Source of the DNA: Viola odorata
Lineage: Eukaryota > Streptophyta > Magnoliopsida > Malpighiales > Violaceae
Assembly: GCA_963691705.1 (NCBI GenBank)
Contig: OY829539.1
Span: 61,726,327 to 61,790,326 of the forward strand
Direction of reading: 5' to 3'
Length of the DNA stretch: 64,000 nucleotides
In this document: one piece after another, positions 46,201-62,100 of the stretch
How the letters are laid out: every line of letters begins with the position of its first letter
Numbering within the stretch: position 1 is the first letter of the stretch
Notes under the pieces: model-generated
The model's database searches: none
The model's input: only the letters and a program-made list of their open reading frames with translations
Told to the model about the DNA's origin: nothing
Made by a program: the position numbers and the translations under genes

Positions 46201-47508
46201 CTAATCAGAATCCTCATACACTTCTCCATCAGATAACTCATCAAAAGTTCTCATGTCAAGCTGGTAACGAAGGATGCCTCCAATTCCACCAAATCCTCTA
46301 CAAAACTGCGATCCCTCTTGAGATTTGTTGGTGACAAATTCAAGAGTGCAGCCAAAGCGCTTGTACTCGTTGGCAAACCACTCAAGCAAGGGCATTTTCT
46401 CCTGAACCTCCAACTCTGCAGCTGCGGCAGAGTCTTTGAAGTTTTCCTGATCACCCTCTTGCTCCTTGTTGAGGTGCTTTATGACAATTTCACCTGTAAC
46501 ACTGTTCTTAAGCACATACCGATTAATATCTAGGTTTTCCCAAACAATGAGAGTTTCAACAGCACCCATTTCAAGAGCCTTCAATGTGTCATCTACACCA
46601 AACACATACTTACCAGTATCCTGGCTGATCTCCTCAAAGTACTTTCCAATCAAGCGTTTTTCCTGAATGAACTTCACATTAGACAAAATTTCTGCCGACA
46701 GCTCAATAGCCTGGTTAAACCCATTCTCACCTCCATAAGAAACATCAACTACATTCAATATCTTGGCTTGCAAACGGGGGTCAAACATGTCAGACTGGCT
46801 CAGCTCCGTCTTGAAATCAGCAGAACCAGCCAGTATCAACCCCGAAACATTGGGCTGACTGGTAGCAGGGTTGATGAAGAACTGCGTAGCAAGCTCTGCA
46901 GTCTTCCTAACATAGTTGTGCCTTTTTTCCATCCGAAGACGAGCAAACCGCAAAGCTGACTGCCCTCCTCTACCATGCTTCTTTGGTAAATCAACGGTAA
47001 ATTTGTGAAGCACCTCTCTCGTGTTTCCACTTAATGTCCCAAATAAGGTGCCATTACCATCCATGACAATAAAACCAAACTTGTCATCAGATTCTAGCAG
47101 TTCATTCAATGCTTCAGTGTGAAACTTGTTGTCGCAGAGGTATAATGATGCATTTATTGGCTTGAAAGGCTCAAAATCTATCGTAACCTTCTTCTCCTTG
47201 CCATCATCGGTAACAATTGTTCCAGTATAAAGAACCAGGCCATTGGGTGGAACTTTGTTATAGAGCTTTAGCCTCTGCTGTGCAGATGTTATGGCACCCA
47301 AGACAGACTGACGATTGACCCTACTTTTAATGTTTGAAGCCGTTCCAAATTCATCACCAAGCATCTTTGTGACACGAGATATTTGATCACGGGGAGGCAT
47401 TATAAGAGAGATCATGCTTGTGCCATTACCTCTTGCAGCCTCCAATGCCTTAATCAATTTTTTGATTTTCCATATCTCAATGTTCTTGTCGGATTCTTGA
47501 TCTGCCAT
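46201..47508 (-). CDS. ERF1: eukaryotic peptide chain release factor 1 (eRF1)
   Basis: A single coding exon of 435 aa. eRF1 reads all three stop codons in the ribosomal A site and triggers peptide release together with eRF3. Stop recognition uses NIKS (59-62) and YLCDNKF (YxCxxxF, 123-129). Catalysis uses GGQ (181-183, within [11 protein letters not shown]). The C-terminal eRF3-binding domain ends in an acidic [10 protein letters not shown] tail. All motifs are intact and the sequence is almost identical to recalled plant eRF1. The ORF extends four codons upstream to 47520, but ATG 47508 (MADQ...) matches the family. The leader has its own intron. Confidence 0.97.
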   Translation of the reverse strand: MADQESDKNIEIWKIKKLIKALEAARGNGTSMISLIMPPRDQISRVTKMLGDEFGTASNIKSRVNRQSVLGAITSAQQRLKLYNKVPPNGLVLYTGTIVTDDGKEKKVTIDFEPFKPINASLYLCDNKFHTEALNELLESDDKFGFIVMDGNGTLFGTLSGNTREVLHKFTVDLPKKHGRGGQSALRFARLRMEKRHNYVRKTAELATQFFINPATSQPNVSGLILAGSADFKTELSQSDMFDPRLQAKILNVVDVSYGGENGFNQAIELSAEILSNVKFIQEKRLIGKYFEEISQDTGKYVFGVDDTLKALEMGAVETLIVWENLDINRYVLKNSVTGEIVIKHLNKEQEGDQENFKDSAAAAELEVQEKMPLLEWFANEYKRFGCTLEFVTNKSQEGSQFCRGFGGIGGILRYQLDMRTFDELSDGEVYEDSD

Positions 47509-47534
47509 GTTGAGTAACAATAAACCCTAGAACC

Positions 47535-48528
47535 CTACAAAGATGCAGGATACTAACACATAAGCTAGGAATCTAATTACTCCATTGAGAAACAATTAAA
47601 TGACCAATGAAGAAAAAGAGAAAAGAAATCCACAGCATTTCTCAACATCAGCGTTTACCATCCAACCTAAACGTAACATTTCCAAATTACTTCCTGCAAA
47701 AGGCACAGACAGGCTGCAAACTTCTAACTATCTGCAAACATACAATAAGGTGAGCCTCTTGGCTCTTGCCTAACTCTTTCATATTATGAATTGCTATTTG
47801 TTTATAAACCTCTACAAAGCCTAAGTACAAAGATCATGATACGAAATCCATACACTTGCACAAAATTTGGCAATTGAATCCGCATAATATCCCTGCAAAT
47901 AATATTTAGTTGCACTGTCATTTTGCTTTATTGAACCACTATCATCATCAAAACATTTGATAAAATTCAACAAAGCACAAACAAACTTTGATATGAGCGA
48001 GTCAACAAGTCATTTTCCAAAATCAAGAAATGAATGATAGTCATAAAGTACCAAAGAAATTCGGAGCTCAAATTCCATTTGCATAAGCACCAGTACCCAA
48101 ATAAGACAACAAAACAAGTTGACCCTAAAGCAAGCTATTACAAATGGATGAGCCCCTAAGACTAGAAGCTGACCCAATACTACAGCTCGCCCTCTACATG
48201 CGATCCATATTGTTTACACAAAGCATCAACTCATAATACTTTCATGTTACTGAGTACCCAGATCTGACAACAAGTGTAAGTACTTGGAAAAGTATAACTA
48301 CAACGCATTTCTATTACTAGCAAACCCGCTTGGGTGGGATTCAGCAAAACTTCAATTAGCATAGCTCTAAAACTGAAGGTTCTTAAAAAATAAAGAGCAT
48401 TTCGATTCATTTTACAGATCTCATAAGTTAGTCAAATAGATGTTACTGACGGCGTTAAATTCACAGAAGATCGACAAGTAAAAAAAGATGAGTATACAGT
48501 GAAGTGATAGAGATGGAAGAATTGTTAC
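47535..48528 (-). other. 5' UTR intron of eRF1
   Basis: On the minus strand a CAAAG|GTAACA donor (48529/48528) and a CATCTTTGTAG acceptor (ending at 47535) bracket about 990 bp of T-rich, ORF-free sequence 26 nt before the eRF1 ATG. The upstream leader exon contains a (CT)n run near 48571-48592. Confidence 0.65.
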
Positions 48529-48649
48529 CTTTGCTTGGAATGGAAATGGATATGGAAGCTGTGATCTCTCTCTCTCTCTCTCACTTCTGCTACTGAAAAG
48601 AAAGCTACTGAAAAGAGAGAGTCAAAGTCGGGTCGCTTCTTAGGGTTTC

Positions 48650-50128
48650 AAGTTTATGTTGTCCATGTCGCATTTACCTCTAAAAAATTTCAACTAGTAA
48701 TTTTTTTCACCTTCTTAACCATTTTCACCTTCTTCAATTTTGAAAAAAAGAGTAAAATTCAAATTTACATTTGTACAATAGGGGTTAATATAATATTTAT
48801 CATTTTATTTTAATCAATTTAAAATAAAAAAAATTATCGAGACACAAACTCCGTTAAACTTAATTATTTTAATAATTTTTTCTAACAATCGAATCCATGT
48901 TAAAAAAATATTAAAAAATATAAAAAATTAAGAAAAATCTAATAAAATAGAAAAAATAGGAAAAAAAATATAGAAAAATCTAATAAAATAGGAAAAAAAA
49001 TATTATTGTTATTATTAGCTTTGAAAAGAGAATTCAATTAATCTCTAATTTTATTGTTTTGAAAACTTTTCATAAAACACAATTTTACACCTATTATTTT
49101 CTTATAATTTTTGTTTATAACAAATGATACAAAATGATATATTTTTCACTATAGAAACGATTTTTTTTCTATTATCGATATATGAATAAAAAAAAACTCC
49201 TTAACTTCAGTTTTTTTTCCTACATCAATATTTTTCATTCAGCTAATTAAAGGCTATAAGCTATTCAACAGTTAATAATATTTCCTTTCAATATTCAACA
49301 GTTTATAATATTTCCTTTCAAGAAAAAAACAGTTTATAATATTTATCTTTTCTGAAACTTTTTACCAATCAATTCAATCAGTTGTGCTAAACTAGCATTA
49401 ATATGAGATGTTATGAATGGGAGAGTAAAGAAAAAAATGGACTAAACTAACCACGTACACCGGCCTTCAGGTTCTAACACCATGAAATATAAATTAGTCT
49501 AGCAAAAAAATATTTATAAAAAAAAACACTAAATTTTGACGGCAATTGGGATCAAATAACGAGTGGTCTTATTTATTTGACTTCATAACATAAAGCAAAA
49601 TTAGTACAATTGGTTAACTAATTGATTACCCAAATTGATCAAAAGGGTAGCGTCTCCTAACAGCAAGAGTACTTGACAGGTATGGACACAACATGAATGG
49701 CCATTACAGCAACATTTCCATGTATGCCTGAAAACAATAGAAAACAATGGTTTCTTTCCAGATTTACTCTCTATATCATCTCCTCTAGCCCCTCTTCTGC
49801 ATCAGCTCTAATGCTAGTGAAAAACAATATTTCCTATCTAGTAACGGGAGATCCTCGCAAAAAATGGGAACTGAGATGAGACTGTACAGACCACAAAAGA
49901 AATATTAGTTGTATGATTGCTGCGGTAGATGTAATTATGATGTTGGGTGGGGGTTGGGATGCGCTCAAAGATGGTCCCCATGATTCACCGAGCTTTGAAG
50001 CAACCCAGCAGTTTATAACAAATGATACAGGAACTGGAAACAGTGGCAGCAACAGCAGCACCAGGCTCTCAATTGTTCTTGAAGCTGTAGGCTGGATAGA
50101 ATTTGTATAGGTTAGTATATGGAAGCAA
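48650..50128. other. AT-rich spacer and 3' UTR of the importin gene
   Basis: Mostly A/T runs up to 49600. At 49270-49340 an AACAGTTTATAATATTT-type block repeats three times. The last 500 bp probably belong to the importin 3' UTR. No gene seen. Confidence 0.55.
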
Positions 50129-53100
50129 TTAGGTCAAGTTTGGGATGTTTCGATGACTATCAGCAAATTCTCGAATTAAACGCTTTAAGACTCTTCCCCC
50201 TTTCCCTTGCATATGTCCATAATGGTTCTTTCCTCCATTGCAACTCTTGCTCTCAATATAATCTGAGGCAGCACCCACAAGGGCCTCCAACCAAGCTGGC
50301 ACCAATATTTCAGCTTCTCCAGGCTTTAGATATTCGACAGGAAGAGTCTGCACCTGGCATAATTCCAGAGGTCAGAGTAAAGCTGATGTGAGAAGAAAAA
50401 ACACGGAATTAAAAAAAACAAGCCTAGCAGGACATAAGTACCTATAGCTTAACAACCACCACAACCAAAAGAGAAATCAATATACTACTCCTACAACCAC
50501 TCTTTTACTTGCTACAATGTCCCAGTGTTTGCACTAGACACCACTAAAACAAAGAAAACGCTGATTCATGTACCGAAAAAAAAAGAAGAAGAAAGAGAGA
50601 GAGAGAGAGAAAAGATGATGACTGATCCAACAAGGGTGTTGTTACAACTTAAAAGGTTCAATTTTTTTAATCGCTAATGAGAGCAACAACTGAACATGGC
50701 CACTCACTCTCTCTTTCCCCTATATTGCTCAATTGAGCTATGCACAAGTAACTTCAAGAATAAAAGAAAAACATACGTAACTCCCTAATGCATGCACCAC
50801 GTGTGTGTGTGTGTGGGCAAAAGAGAGACAGAGAAAGTGAAAGAGACCGCTGCTTGTAACCATGCATGCAAAGATTCCCAACAGAGGATTGCCTTCCAAG
50901 TTGTTCTCTCACTCATGCTGCAAATTGCAGCCAATTGTTGCAACACTGTTGCACACTTGTGAACCTAGTAAACAGAACGAAAATGTAATTAGCACCTACA
51001 TTTGTAAATGGAAACCAACAAAATGACAATGAACCATAAAGGGTCCACAAAAGTGTAACAGAAAATTATAGCTGCCCGTGTTTTATACAGGAGTTGAGGT
51101 GAATCCATCCATTTTTTTTGTGATTAATCTGTTCAATAAATGCCACTCACGAGGCTACTTTTCCTGACAAATGTGATGGAAACTAAACAAGTAACAAAAG
51201 AAAAGTCATCAAGGATCACATCAATCCTGGAAAATTATAAGACTAACAAAACATCAGCTCATGTACTTCAGAGTTCATGAGTGCTGCACCCAGGTTGTTA
51301 ACTGTTATTGTATTATTGTTAAAGCATGGTTCAGCTGTTATTGTCTTAATTGTTAAAGCATGATTCAGTTCCAAAATGGGGGAGCTTGAAGCTTCATTTT
51401 TCACCCTAAATAAGCCTGAAACTTCAGTTCCTACTAAAAAAATCCTAGTTTATCTCAACATGATGCTTTTACTCCTAACTTGTCTGCAACTACATAATAC
51501 TTTTCACAGTTAGGTGACAGAAACGTGACTTCCTAGTCTATCAATCAACTACTAATCATCAGGTCCTGTAATAAAAAATTAATTTATTTTAGAGTAAAAA
51601 CTAAAGAAATTACAAAGAACTAAAGGATCTGAGTTTGACTTAAGACACTTAACCATTGTCACAGGCCTGAATACTTGTAAGAAAAGATTTACATCTACGA
51701 TTTATATACACAGTACCTACCCTCGACATTGCTGAAACGCCAAGTAAAGCATACACCACATTCGATACAAGTCCCTCACCACTGTGGGATATGACCTGAA
51801 TTGCTGTGGCACTGTATGATCCTTCTGGAATACAGTTCATAGATTCCAGCAAAGATGACAGGCCGATCTCCAAGAAGCCTAAAAACATTGAAACAAATGT
51901 CATTTATTCAAAACTGCATAGAAAAATATTATATTAATGTGTTTCAACAATAAATAAATAAACTTGTAAAGAAAAGGTTGCCTGAAGAAGTCTAGTAACG
52001 TCCACCTGTAGTTATTTTGTGTAGGCATATTTGAACAAGTGGTAAACAAATAATCAACCAATCTTGGGGTAAAAAATAGTCTTCTTATGTTTATTGTTTA
52101 TTTCTGTTTTACTCTTGTGCATAGAAAATGAGTCTCAATTTTTTACAGCAAATTTAGAAGCTGTTTTCTTTCACCCATATAACTATCCAATTTAGTTCAT
52201 CAATCCAAATAATGAATAAAAAATGGAAGATATCTAGTCAATTAATTTTGCCATCTTCCTAAACAGATAAAAAGAAATTAATATAGAAAATCTTCGTTCA
52301 ATGAATCGCACGTAGAGATATGGATAATACACAGAGGGTTAATGGTATTTCATAACTAATCGATTGAGAGGCAGCTCGCAGACCACCTAAAAAGGAATAT
52401 TTATTATTTGATCCATATCCTGACATAAGAAGCCCCAAGGGGCCAATACTTGAATTTCTGAGTGCAACACATGAATGTCAAGGACCTCCCTACAGAGTAG
52501 GAGACACTTTTGGTTGATGTTCAAGTAAGTGGCATGGTCAAGATGGCAAACCTCATGAAGCCCATGACAGTCAAACTAAGTTCCTAACGAAAGTCAAAGT
52601 ACGAAGTAGGATATAGCCAACTATCTAAATGCATGCAAAGCTAGTTAGACACAATGCACATTGCACAACAATAAAGTTCATGGCCTATAAGACAGATCAG
52701 AACAACCAAAACACAAGTTGTACTTTGCAAATGCCATTTTAAATTTTATGCGACACAGGAAGTTCATACTATGCTCTCAGTCTTTTACATAAATTTACGT
52801 CTTTTGAGGTGACACCAAGCTTTTACGTTTTTGTTTGACTTTCCAGTCAAGGGTACTTCTGTAATTCCTAACCGCTGAGATTTCCTATGTTTTACTTTTA
52901 TGAATGTGATGTAATCTATAATGTTCAATTGATCCTTGAAAAAACATGTACGGTAATGCAATTGTGAGTTACTTATCAATAAGCCTCATTGAATGAAGAA
53001 TTTTAGGAGATTGTAGGTAGGATTAGATTGGGTTCATAGAACTTAAGCTTGTATTTAAATATTTCAGAAATGCATGGAGTTTGTAGTTACTTATTTATAC

Positions 53101-56100
53101 AAATTCAAAGAATGCATGAGGTATTTCCTTATTTCTGGATTGTGTAATAAAATTTCAACCTAGGTGGGATGCCTAGGAGCGAATTCATAGCGAGAAAGGA
53201 AAGGGGTAGGCAGTCAATGGATTGAGATAGCGATGCTTAATAATTGCTAACACTGTTTGGTGCAACTTTGAGGTTGCAAATGAAGTGCTTCAAAAGTAGA
53301 ATGGGGTTGAAAACACTACACCAGTGCAGAAGCAATGCTGCTGCTGTCCTCTCTACCACTACATAAGATCTCCTAACTTTTACACTCATAAATAGGCCAT
53401 ACTTACAATAACAAAAATGCTTAATACGTCTTGCAGAATTTCCCTACTTTTCAGTTCCATATTAGTATTAACCGCATACTTGGTGTTAAGAAGATAGTAA
53501 GGAGGACTGACTTACTTAGCACACTACAAAGATAATAGGATCTGTTGTACAAGTATAGTTTTGAAGGAGAATGGAAGATGTAAGAGATGTGGATGGGGAG
53601 GGAGAGGCTAAGAATTGAAACAATTGCCTAAACGGTCTTTTACTAACAGACCAACTATTTTTTATACCCAGCAGAAGTTTACTTTCTGTTTCATCAAAAG
53701 TTTGTCATCTATAAAGAGCCAAACCTCAATATTTTCCATATTTTACATACCAATAGCATATGTCCACATCAGTAATAAACTAATAAAGTACTAATTGATA
53801 GAAGAAAAATTGCACAGTTTATCATTATTTTAATTCATTGTTCCTGAATATTTGAATTTTAGAAGAAAACATCCTTCGAGATTTTTTTTATACTTACATG
53901 ACAAATATGACATTGCTGCCAGTGCTGCTCCACGATGCATGGCGGTGCAACATATAGCTGCCTTTTGGAAGGAAACTTCAATAAGTGAACCGGATGCAGC
54001 TAACACTTCCTGAGATACGACACACAACTGGACACATCATTAAATGTTGGCTTGCAACAGGGAAGCGCCAATACAAATCAATGAAATACATTTTGTCTAA
54101 AGGTGTCTAACTACAAAAAAGAAGACAAAAGTGATGAATGTGAAGAGGCATACCTTACGAGAACCACGGAGAAATGTGGATGCAAAATTTGTGTAGGCCT
54201 CCACTAAATCAGGTTCTTGGTCACATACATATGAAGAAATAAGGCCCATCACTGATGCTGCTTGAGTAAATCTTTCAAAAGTTGTGACAAATAGAGGTCC
54301 ATATTCTTCTCTATGACTAAATTCTTCAATAACAACAGAAGCTGAAGTTTTTGTGGGGAAGTGTATCAACAAACAAAAGAAAAGTAAGCACATAATGCGC
54401 AAAATTTGTCATAAAAGCGCATATTATATATCAATATTTCCACAACATGAGAGAACACAAAGAAACACAGAAATAACGCGCCACTATACTTTATTATTAA
54501 AAATAAATAAATAAATAAATATAACTTGTAGCAATGCAAAATAATCATAACGATCTTGAAACACCATTTCACTATTGGAAAACAGATTTCATAAACATCC
54601 ATAAAAAATTAAATGCAATTCCAGCAAAAATTTGCTGTAGAAAATAAAGGTCTAGATCATATCATGTAACTAAATTTTTACTTGCTTCAACTAAAACTCC
54701 TTATACTTTCTTAGACTTGATTGAAATTTATCATGACATACAAAAATAGGCAACAAAAAGGAAACTGAATGCAAACTGTCCTTTTAGACAGATGATTTTC
54801 AAAATCAGATTTGCAGTAGAGTTCATCGGTCTAATTTTTCATTTGAATGAATAAAGCATTAAACAAACGCACATATATGCACATCATACATGTGTATACA
54901 TTAAAACCCCAAAATATCCCAACAACTTACCTGTTCTGATGTAGCAGTCATGATTTTGGAATAATAAAAAATTTGTTGATAGGCAATCCAGTACAATGGG
55001 GAGTAGCAACACAAAATGCTGCCCTGAAATACACAAATTGAGGTTACGAGACAACAAAGATAGTAAACAGAGAACCATAGCCTATAATAGATATGCAAAA
55101 GAAAACACAGAAGGAAGAGCATTCAAATTACCACAGGACTGAACTGCTACTGAAAGGGCCCGGCAAGCTGCAATGGATATATAGCTATTCTCCATATGCT
55201 CTGACCTAAAGAGTTTCTCTAACATGGGCCAAAAAACACCCAGGAGCCCAAATATAGGATCGTCTGCAGAAGGTCCACTTGGTAGAGATGTTGAAAGATG
55301 ACCGAATACAGTTCCCATCCTGTAATTAACAGTCAGAAAATTGAGCTGGAGTTGAACATTGATAAATATACTTTTCTAGGGAGGTAATATATACTCACGT
55401 AATGGGCCCATATCCATTACAAATAAAACAAATTCAACCCTTCGAAGAGTATTGTAGTTTTAGGGTAAGTATTTTCCAGATTCTATTGCTCAGCAAGTAT
55501 AAGATTTCTAAGTATGAAGTTCAACCAGGTCTAGTCGAGTTTTGACAAAGGAAACTTGGAGTTTCATTCTTAATGGATTAAAATTTTCAAGCCCTTTCCT
55601 CCATGAAAACTATATACGTGTGAGAGTCTGCACGTCATAAGTTGCATTTGCACATTCAACTCAGTTGTCTCAGCATACCTGTACAACCCTCTTGCTGCAG
55701 AGCTCAAAAATTGTGTATAAGTTGCTGGATTTTGCCGAAGAGAATGGATGCTTCCTTCATCAATCTGAAAGAACAGCCAACTTATCAAATGCTTACTTCT
55801 CCTTTTCATTTTTGCTTAAGAAATAATAATCATTGTTTCAAATTAACAAAAAGGAACTTTAAAGAAAAACAAATCACAATTTGATTTTCTAATTGACAGA
55901 AAAGAAGTAAATTGATCCTAAAGTAAACAAAAAGATAAATAAAGAGGGTTAGAGATGCAGTACAATTTGAACAAACCACACAGGAAAGACTTCAGACAAC
56001 AGTCCAAAGTAACCATTCAAAGAAAACAAAGAAGGAATATTGACAAGATATCAGAAGAATATGAACTTAGCAGGAGATAGTCAAGTGTTTTGACCTCCTG

Positions 56101-59100
56101 CTAAAACAGGTACAACATCATAGCTCTATTTGTTTAAAATAGTTCTTCAATTCTGGTGCAAGTCCAATGAAAAGCCACCATCAATTAACATACCATCTAT
56201 TAACACATTTGACAGACCATTGATGATATAATCAAACACAAACAACAAGAACAATCCAACCAAGTAAGGTTCATAATCGAGACATTACAATCTCATGTCC
56301 AATAGATACGTCCAGCTCATGAGCCAGGGTTGAACATGAGAAATGTTATATTTTAAAGAGGGCCTGTGGCAGAGCCCTGAAAATTTCTTGATAAATATAG
56401 GCCCAACAACCTAGAATGAACGCTGGAGTTCTTACGTCAAATCTACCTTTCCTTTGTCCCACCATAAGGAGAAAAAATCAGTTTTCATTAAAAAAATGAA
56501 AGTTCACATGCTTAATACAGAGGTGTACAAGAAGGTATGCATAAATAACCACTTATCATTGAAGAAAAGGTGGAGAAAATGAAAGTATAATTCACTACAT
56601 CCTGTGAGTCTCCAATTACCAATTTCCTTATTTACGTTCATATTTGAGCATGTATTGCAAACCAATAATCTGCAAACATGAGAGGTTTTTTTCCCATTAC
56701 CAGAGGTAAAAACTAGTTGATTTCAGTACAACTGTACAACTACATAAAAATAACAAGAATATGGATAAAATTGAGAGGAAATAAGACCAAGGGCCAGACC
56801 ATGAAAACAACATGAAAGTCACGCTAAAAGGAACCATAAACATTAATAGTGCTAAATGCAAAAATGACGCCAATCTTACAAGTTTTTTGATAGAATCATA
56901 GCTTGGAGAAAGCAATCTAAACAACAAGTTGTTCTTTAGCTCTTTGTTTGGAACAGAAACAAGGATTATACTAATTGCACTGACTACTTCTTCCTCATCT
57001 TCCAATGCTAACTGCCTCTTCTCCAAAGCCTGCGACATCAAGCAATGGGAAAGCCTGATTAAAATATAAAAGGAATAAGGTGGCAGCATGGACATGAGAA
57101 ATACACCTGCAAAGTTATGCAATAACCCAATAACAAAAGTGTTTAAAAAGTTAATGGTGCAACCGTAGTTTCAAAAACAACTAAAAATTATTAAATTTTC
57201 TGATTGCAACACTAAATCCATTGTCAATCACTTACATGATTGTGAATTTGTGATAGTGCACAACACATGAATTGAGTTGCTAGTATCCTACTGCATGAAA
57301 TCAGCCATCTCTTTTTAAGCATTGTTTAATTGCAGAGCATGTGAAAGACACAGTAAAAGGCAACTCTAAAGAATAACATACGAAAATGAACAAACCATGT
57401 GACACGTGACAAAACATTGGAAACCAGAAAACGTTGAGAAAGAACTCTTGGAAATGAGTAGTTATAGAGGAGTGAATTAACTAATTCACTTGAACAAAAA
57501 CAATAATTGTAATGACAATGAGACAATCTTGATAAAGAAAAAGAGAAATATCTACGGACATGCTTACAATGGGCACTGCAAACTAAGCACATGTGGAGTG
57601 TCCATTTAGTACTAAATGTTAATATCACAAACTCACAGCCACTTCTCTGATATCAAAGACTATGATGGAAAGATAACATGTCAGACACAAATGAATGAAG
57701 CACATACAACTTACAGCCAAAAATTATTATGATGAAAGATAACATGTCAAGGAAACTTCTATTACCTCTCCTATCCATACTAAAATTTCTAGATTTGATG
57801 CTTCATAAATTACAGCAGGAGCATCTTCACATATTTTACGAAGCGCAGAGGCACAAGCATTTGAGGACTGAGGCTTGGAAATGCCTGCAGCAAGAAACAA
57901 TCTGAAGTAGAAAATGAGCACAAAAAAGGGAACTATGCAAGAAACAATGATGCTGCATGATGCATCCAAGCATTTACTATTTCAAAAAAGCAAAGACTTA
58001 CAGCAAGGGCCTGGCATTCGTTTGAGAGGTAGATACCCATTTGGAATAGGAACCAACAGCATCAGCAAGGGATCTGTATACCTACAATGAGAACAAAAGA
58101 TCAATGTAAAACAAAAGAATAAGCTGAATCAGAAGGAATTACCCCAGGCTCAGGAGCATATACAAAATTCACTTACAGAAAAGCGCTATTGAAAAACTAC
58201 GTGGCCTGAATGTGCGAAACATAAATGTGAAGGACGAGTGTATGACATACAATGCAATTAAAACCCTTGAGCTCAGGGACAGGCATACTGGATAACATTG
58301 AAATCAACTGCACAATCATTGAGAAGTCAAAGGTATGTCCCTCATGTAGAACCACCTCAGATACCTGGAATACAAAAGTAGTACACCAGTACAATAAGAA
58401 CAACAATTATGAAGTCTCATGAAACACGAACCACTTTGCAATTCTGATAGCTCACAGGGAAATCATAATTCCCAGAGACGAGGAAGTTTATCTCATGTAT
58501 GAAGCTGGTAATGGCATGTATGGACGCAATATGGCAGAGTTGTTCTTACCACATTCAAAGTAAACAATTTAGTTTCCACCTCCTTCCAAGCAATTGGTAC
58601 ATTTGGAGATACCCAGCCGCCATAAAAAAGCTAAAATGGAATTATACACAGAAAAGAAGTAAGAATCTCAAATATAGCATAACAACAAATAGTCAGCACA
58701 TAGAATGAAACACAACACATTTAAGAGTTTAGTTCTACTTTTATACAGAGTACAACGTTGTCTTTGAGATGTTATGCATAACAACATTTTTCTAGCAATG
58801 GATGCATGAGACAGCCTGAGATTTTCAAAGCAAACTAAAAATGGAATCACAACACTATATTCCATCCTTGATAGGATGTCCATGACATGTCAATAGTAAA
58901 CAAAGATAATTTCGCTTTTCGTAAGGTTCTTTTTGGTCATATCGGTAGAAAGATTTTTTGAAAATTGATTTGAGGTAAGAATCAAAAGCACCAAGGGAAG
59001 CACCCAAGTGACATGACAACACTTTATTAAGGCAATAGGGTCGTTGACAGTGTAACTCAAAAGCCACATGGAAAGAGCAAGGGCAAGGACCAAAAACACT

Positions 59101-62100
59101 ACATATGGTGACAATTAGATAAAGGACTACAAAAACCTAGAACTTCCAACATTTGAGCAAACTGAAATTTCCTTGAAATGAAAATTCGGCTTTTCTCCAA
59201 AGGTCACCTAGCTTTTCCATCCAAAATTAAGACACTCTTGTAAATTCTAACAAGGTTTCTGTTGAAGATTCTAATCTGACCTACATTATGGTAGATAAGG
59301 AGCCTTAATTTGCTCCTTGATTGGTGGCCTAATTAGTGGTTCTTTTGATGTTGAATTTCAATCACATCACTCTTCGATCCAGACATTTCTTTTACAAATA
59401 TTGACATGATAATCAGACTCTTGTGACAGGTACACTGCCCGCATTTCTTTGTTTTGTAGGTTTCCATCACTACTGTCCATGTTCTCTCTGACAAATCAAG
59501 ATCCAACATTAGAATCTTTAAGTTGGTGTTTTTTCACCATCAAAACACTTTCGGAGAGCATTGGGCGTCCTATGGTTAGGATTGCATCACATCCCATAGA
59601 AAGCTCGAAAGCTTCTCTGAACTATGTTGGTTGACCATTGACTGTTAAAACTGAAGGATTACTACCATGTATATGGTAAAAGAACTCATAACTTCTTGAA
59701 CCTAAGGACTAGACCTCATATTATAAAAGATTCACAAAACCTAAACCTAAGGACTTTCCAGCAAATTTGGAGAATACAGGAATAACCATGGACCAGATAA
59801 ATAAGCATAAGTTCAGAACACCCAGATTACTAGCCTTCTAGTGTCTTCACTATTTCCTGCCAAAGATCCTCAAAAGCAAACTCCACAAACTTCATAAAAG
59901 TGAACAAATCAGAACATGTAGCATATCCTATGCACATTATGAGACAATCTTCCCATTCCAGCTCCTTGAACTGAATGGAGACCCATTTCCAATTAATAGA
60001 AGATGGAGATCCAAACAGAAGCAAATCATGCTAAGAAATAGACAGGTAGAGGATTTATACATTCCTTAGCGACGATCCCTTTTTTTTCTGTATTTCATGT
60101 TCATGCATATTTGCCCCTCTTCCAGGCAATAATTATACACTTTAAACCTAATGTCCTCTCAGATACTAGACCTAAGAGATGCATGATATACACCATTAAG
60201 AAATGTTTAGCTAACAAACACAGCCCTTCTCCTATCGAGATAACCAGAAATGTCTGGAAAACCAAAACAAACTGAATATTTTTCAAGTAGATAGCAAACA
60301 TTTACTTTATAAATTAAAGTTAAATGCAAACTTTGACTACATTCACATGAAGTGGATACGCACATGAGGGTGATGTACCCGCACATAGACATGCAAATAG
60401 GTATACTCTCTAGAAGCAACACCTTTTGAATAAATATTGTTGGTCTTAAGAGCTGGCAAATATCCACCAAGAGTTCAACGAGATTAGTCCGGAAATGCAC
60501 AAGACCATCAGGCAATTCAAGTGTTCCACTATCATCATTGAATGTAGATTCATCAACCTATCAAAAGCAAATTTTCAATGTGGTTATAAGACAAAAAATG
60601 AAGAAAAAAAACTTTCAGGAACATGTGAAGCAAAGAATTCACTATGTACATTAAATAAAAGGATTACAAATTCACTACAACCATAAAAATGATAAGGAAA
60701 TCAAGAATAAGATCCCTTTTTTCAGTGCTACAAAAGAAGTTCTCTCTCCCCCTCCCTCTCTCCTATCAAGAAATGCATCCCTTCTTCCCAACAGCAAAAG
60801 TTCATTGTCCAGGGGAAATTGAAAATAAGAACAAAGATAAAAAATAATAATAAAAAATAAATAAAAACAATGGTTAATTGGCAAAAAACCTGGGCGCGCA
60901 GCAAAAGAGCATCGAGTAATGCTGAAAAAACAGAAAATAGCATGCCCTCCACATGTTTCCTATTTTTTGCATCCTCTGCACCAAGGCCAAGTACATAACT
61001 TGCGAGAGTAGACCTTGGAAGAAAGAAAACTAAAATAAGTGATTACCAAGGAGATGGTAGTAATATTGCAACATGGGCACATAAGTATGTATAGTTATAA
61101 CCCAACCAAATATTTAAAGGTAGCATTACCAAAATTGTAATGTTGAGTCTGCAATCTCCCAGTCTTCACTTGGAAATGTCACACAACTGCTAACATAGCA
61201 AACACATCAGGCATAACAGAAAGGTCACCTACTGTACTGCAAGAGAGAAATCAACATCTGCGAGGAGCTTTATCAAAATACGCACCACCAAGTCAGAGCA
61301 CTTGGTGTGTTTCCTAAATTCATTGAGAAATACTTAAGCACTCAAATACTTAGCAACATAACTCAAGCTATTGCATGTTGTCATACTTAAGGTATGCAAT
61401 TGCAAATCTATTCTTTTTCACACTAAAATACTGCAATCTCAAGTAAACCTTCAAAAATAAGATACTGCCTTAATAAAAACTTATAAACACCCAATTCCTA
61501 AAATATTACAAGATTGAGAGACCACCTCAATAGTGCATCAGCCAGCGCAAGTGCCTCAACACTAGCCTCCACAATAAGAGATGGTGCCTAGTGTACATTG
61601 AAAACAACATAAAACTAATAAGAAAATACATATGATGCAGAAGTCAAAACAATTCTCACAGAGAGTGAGAGAAAGGAACACAAAACTTACAGCCTGCCCA
61701 ATTTCTGACATCAAGCATGCAAGACCACCAATTACTTTCTCATCTCGGCTACTGAGAGCATGTAGAAGAAGCACATCTTTAAGAAAATGTACTCTGCCCA
61801 ACAAAACTTGAGGCAGCCCCTGCAGAACGACACATGATAACAGCGTGGATGAAAATCATTAGTAACTGCTAAAGAAATCGACAGTCACCCACTATAGAAT
61901 AGCTTAATTTTGTCCAGTACAGAACTAGTTATCAATGATGTTCTAGAAACTAACATAATAATGATCCACCCACCAATGGAATACAAGTAGAACACAGCAG
62001 TTTTCACCACACAATGGTAACTCTTGGTTGTTTCTTTCCCATCATTTGGGTCATTAATTTGAAGAAAATTATTAGATCAATAGTAGTACTGACAATATAC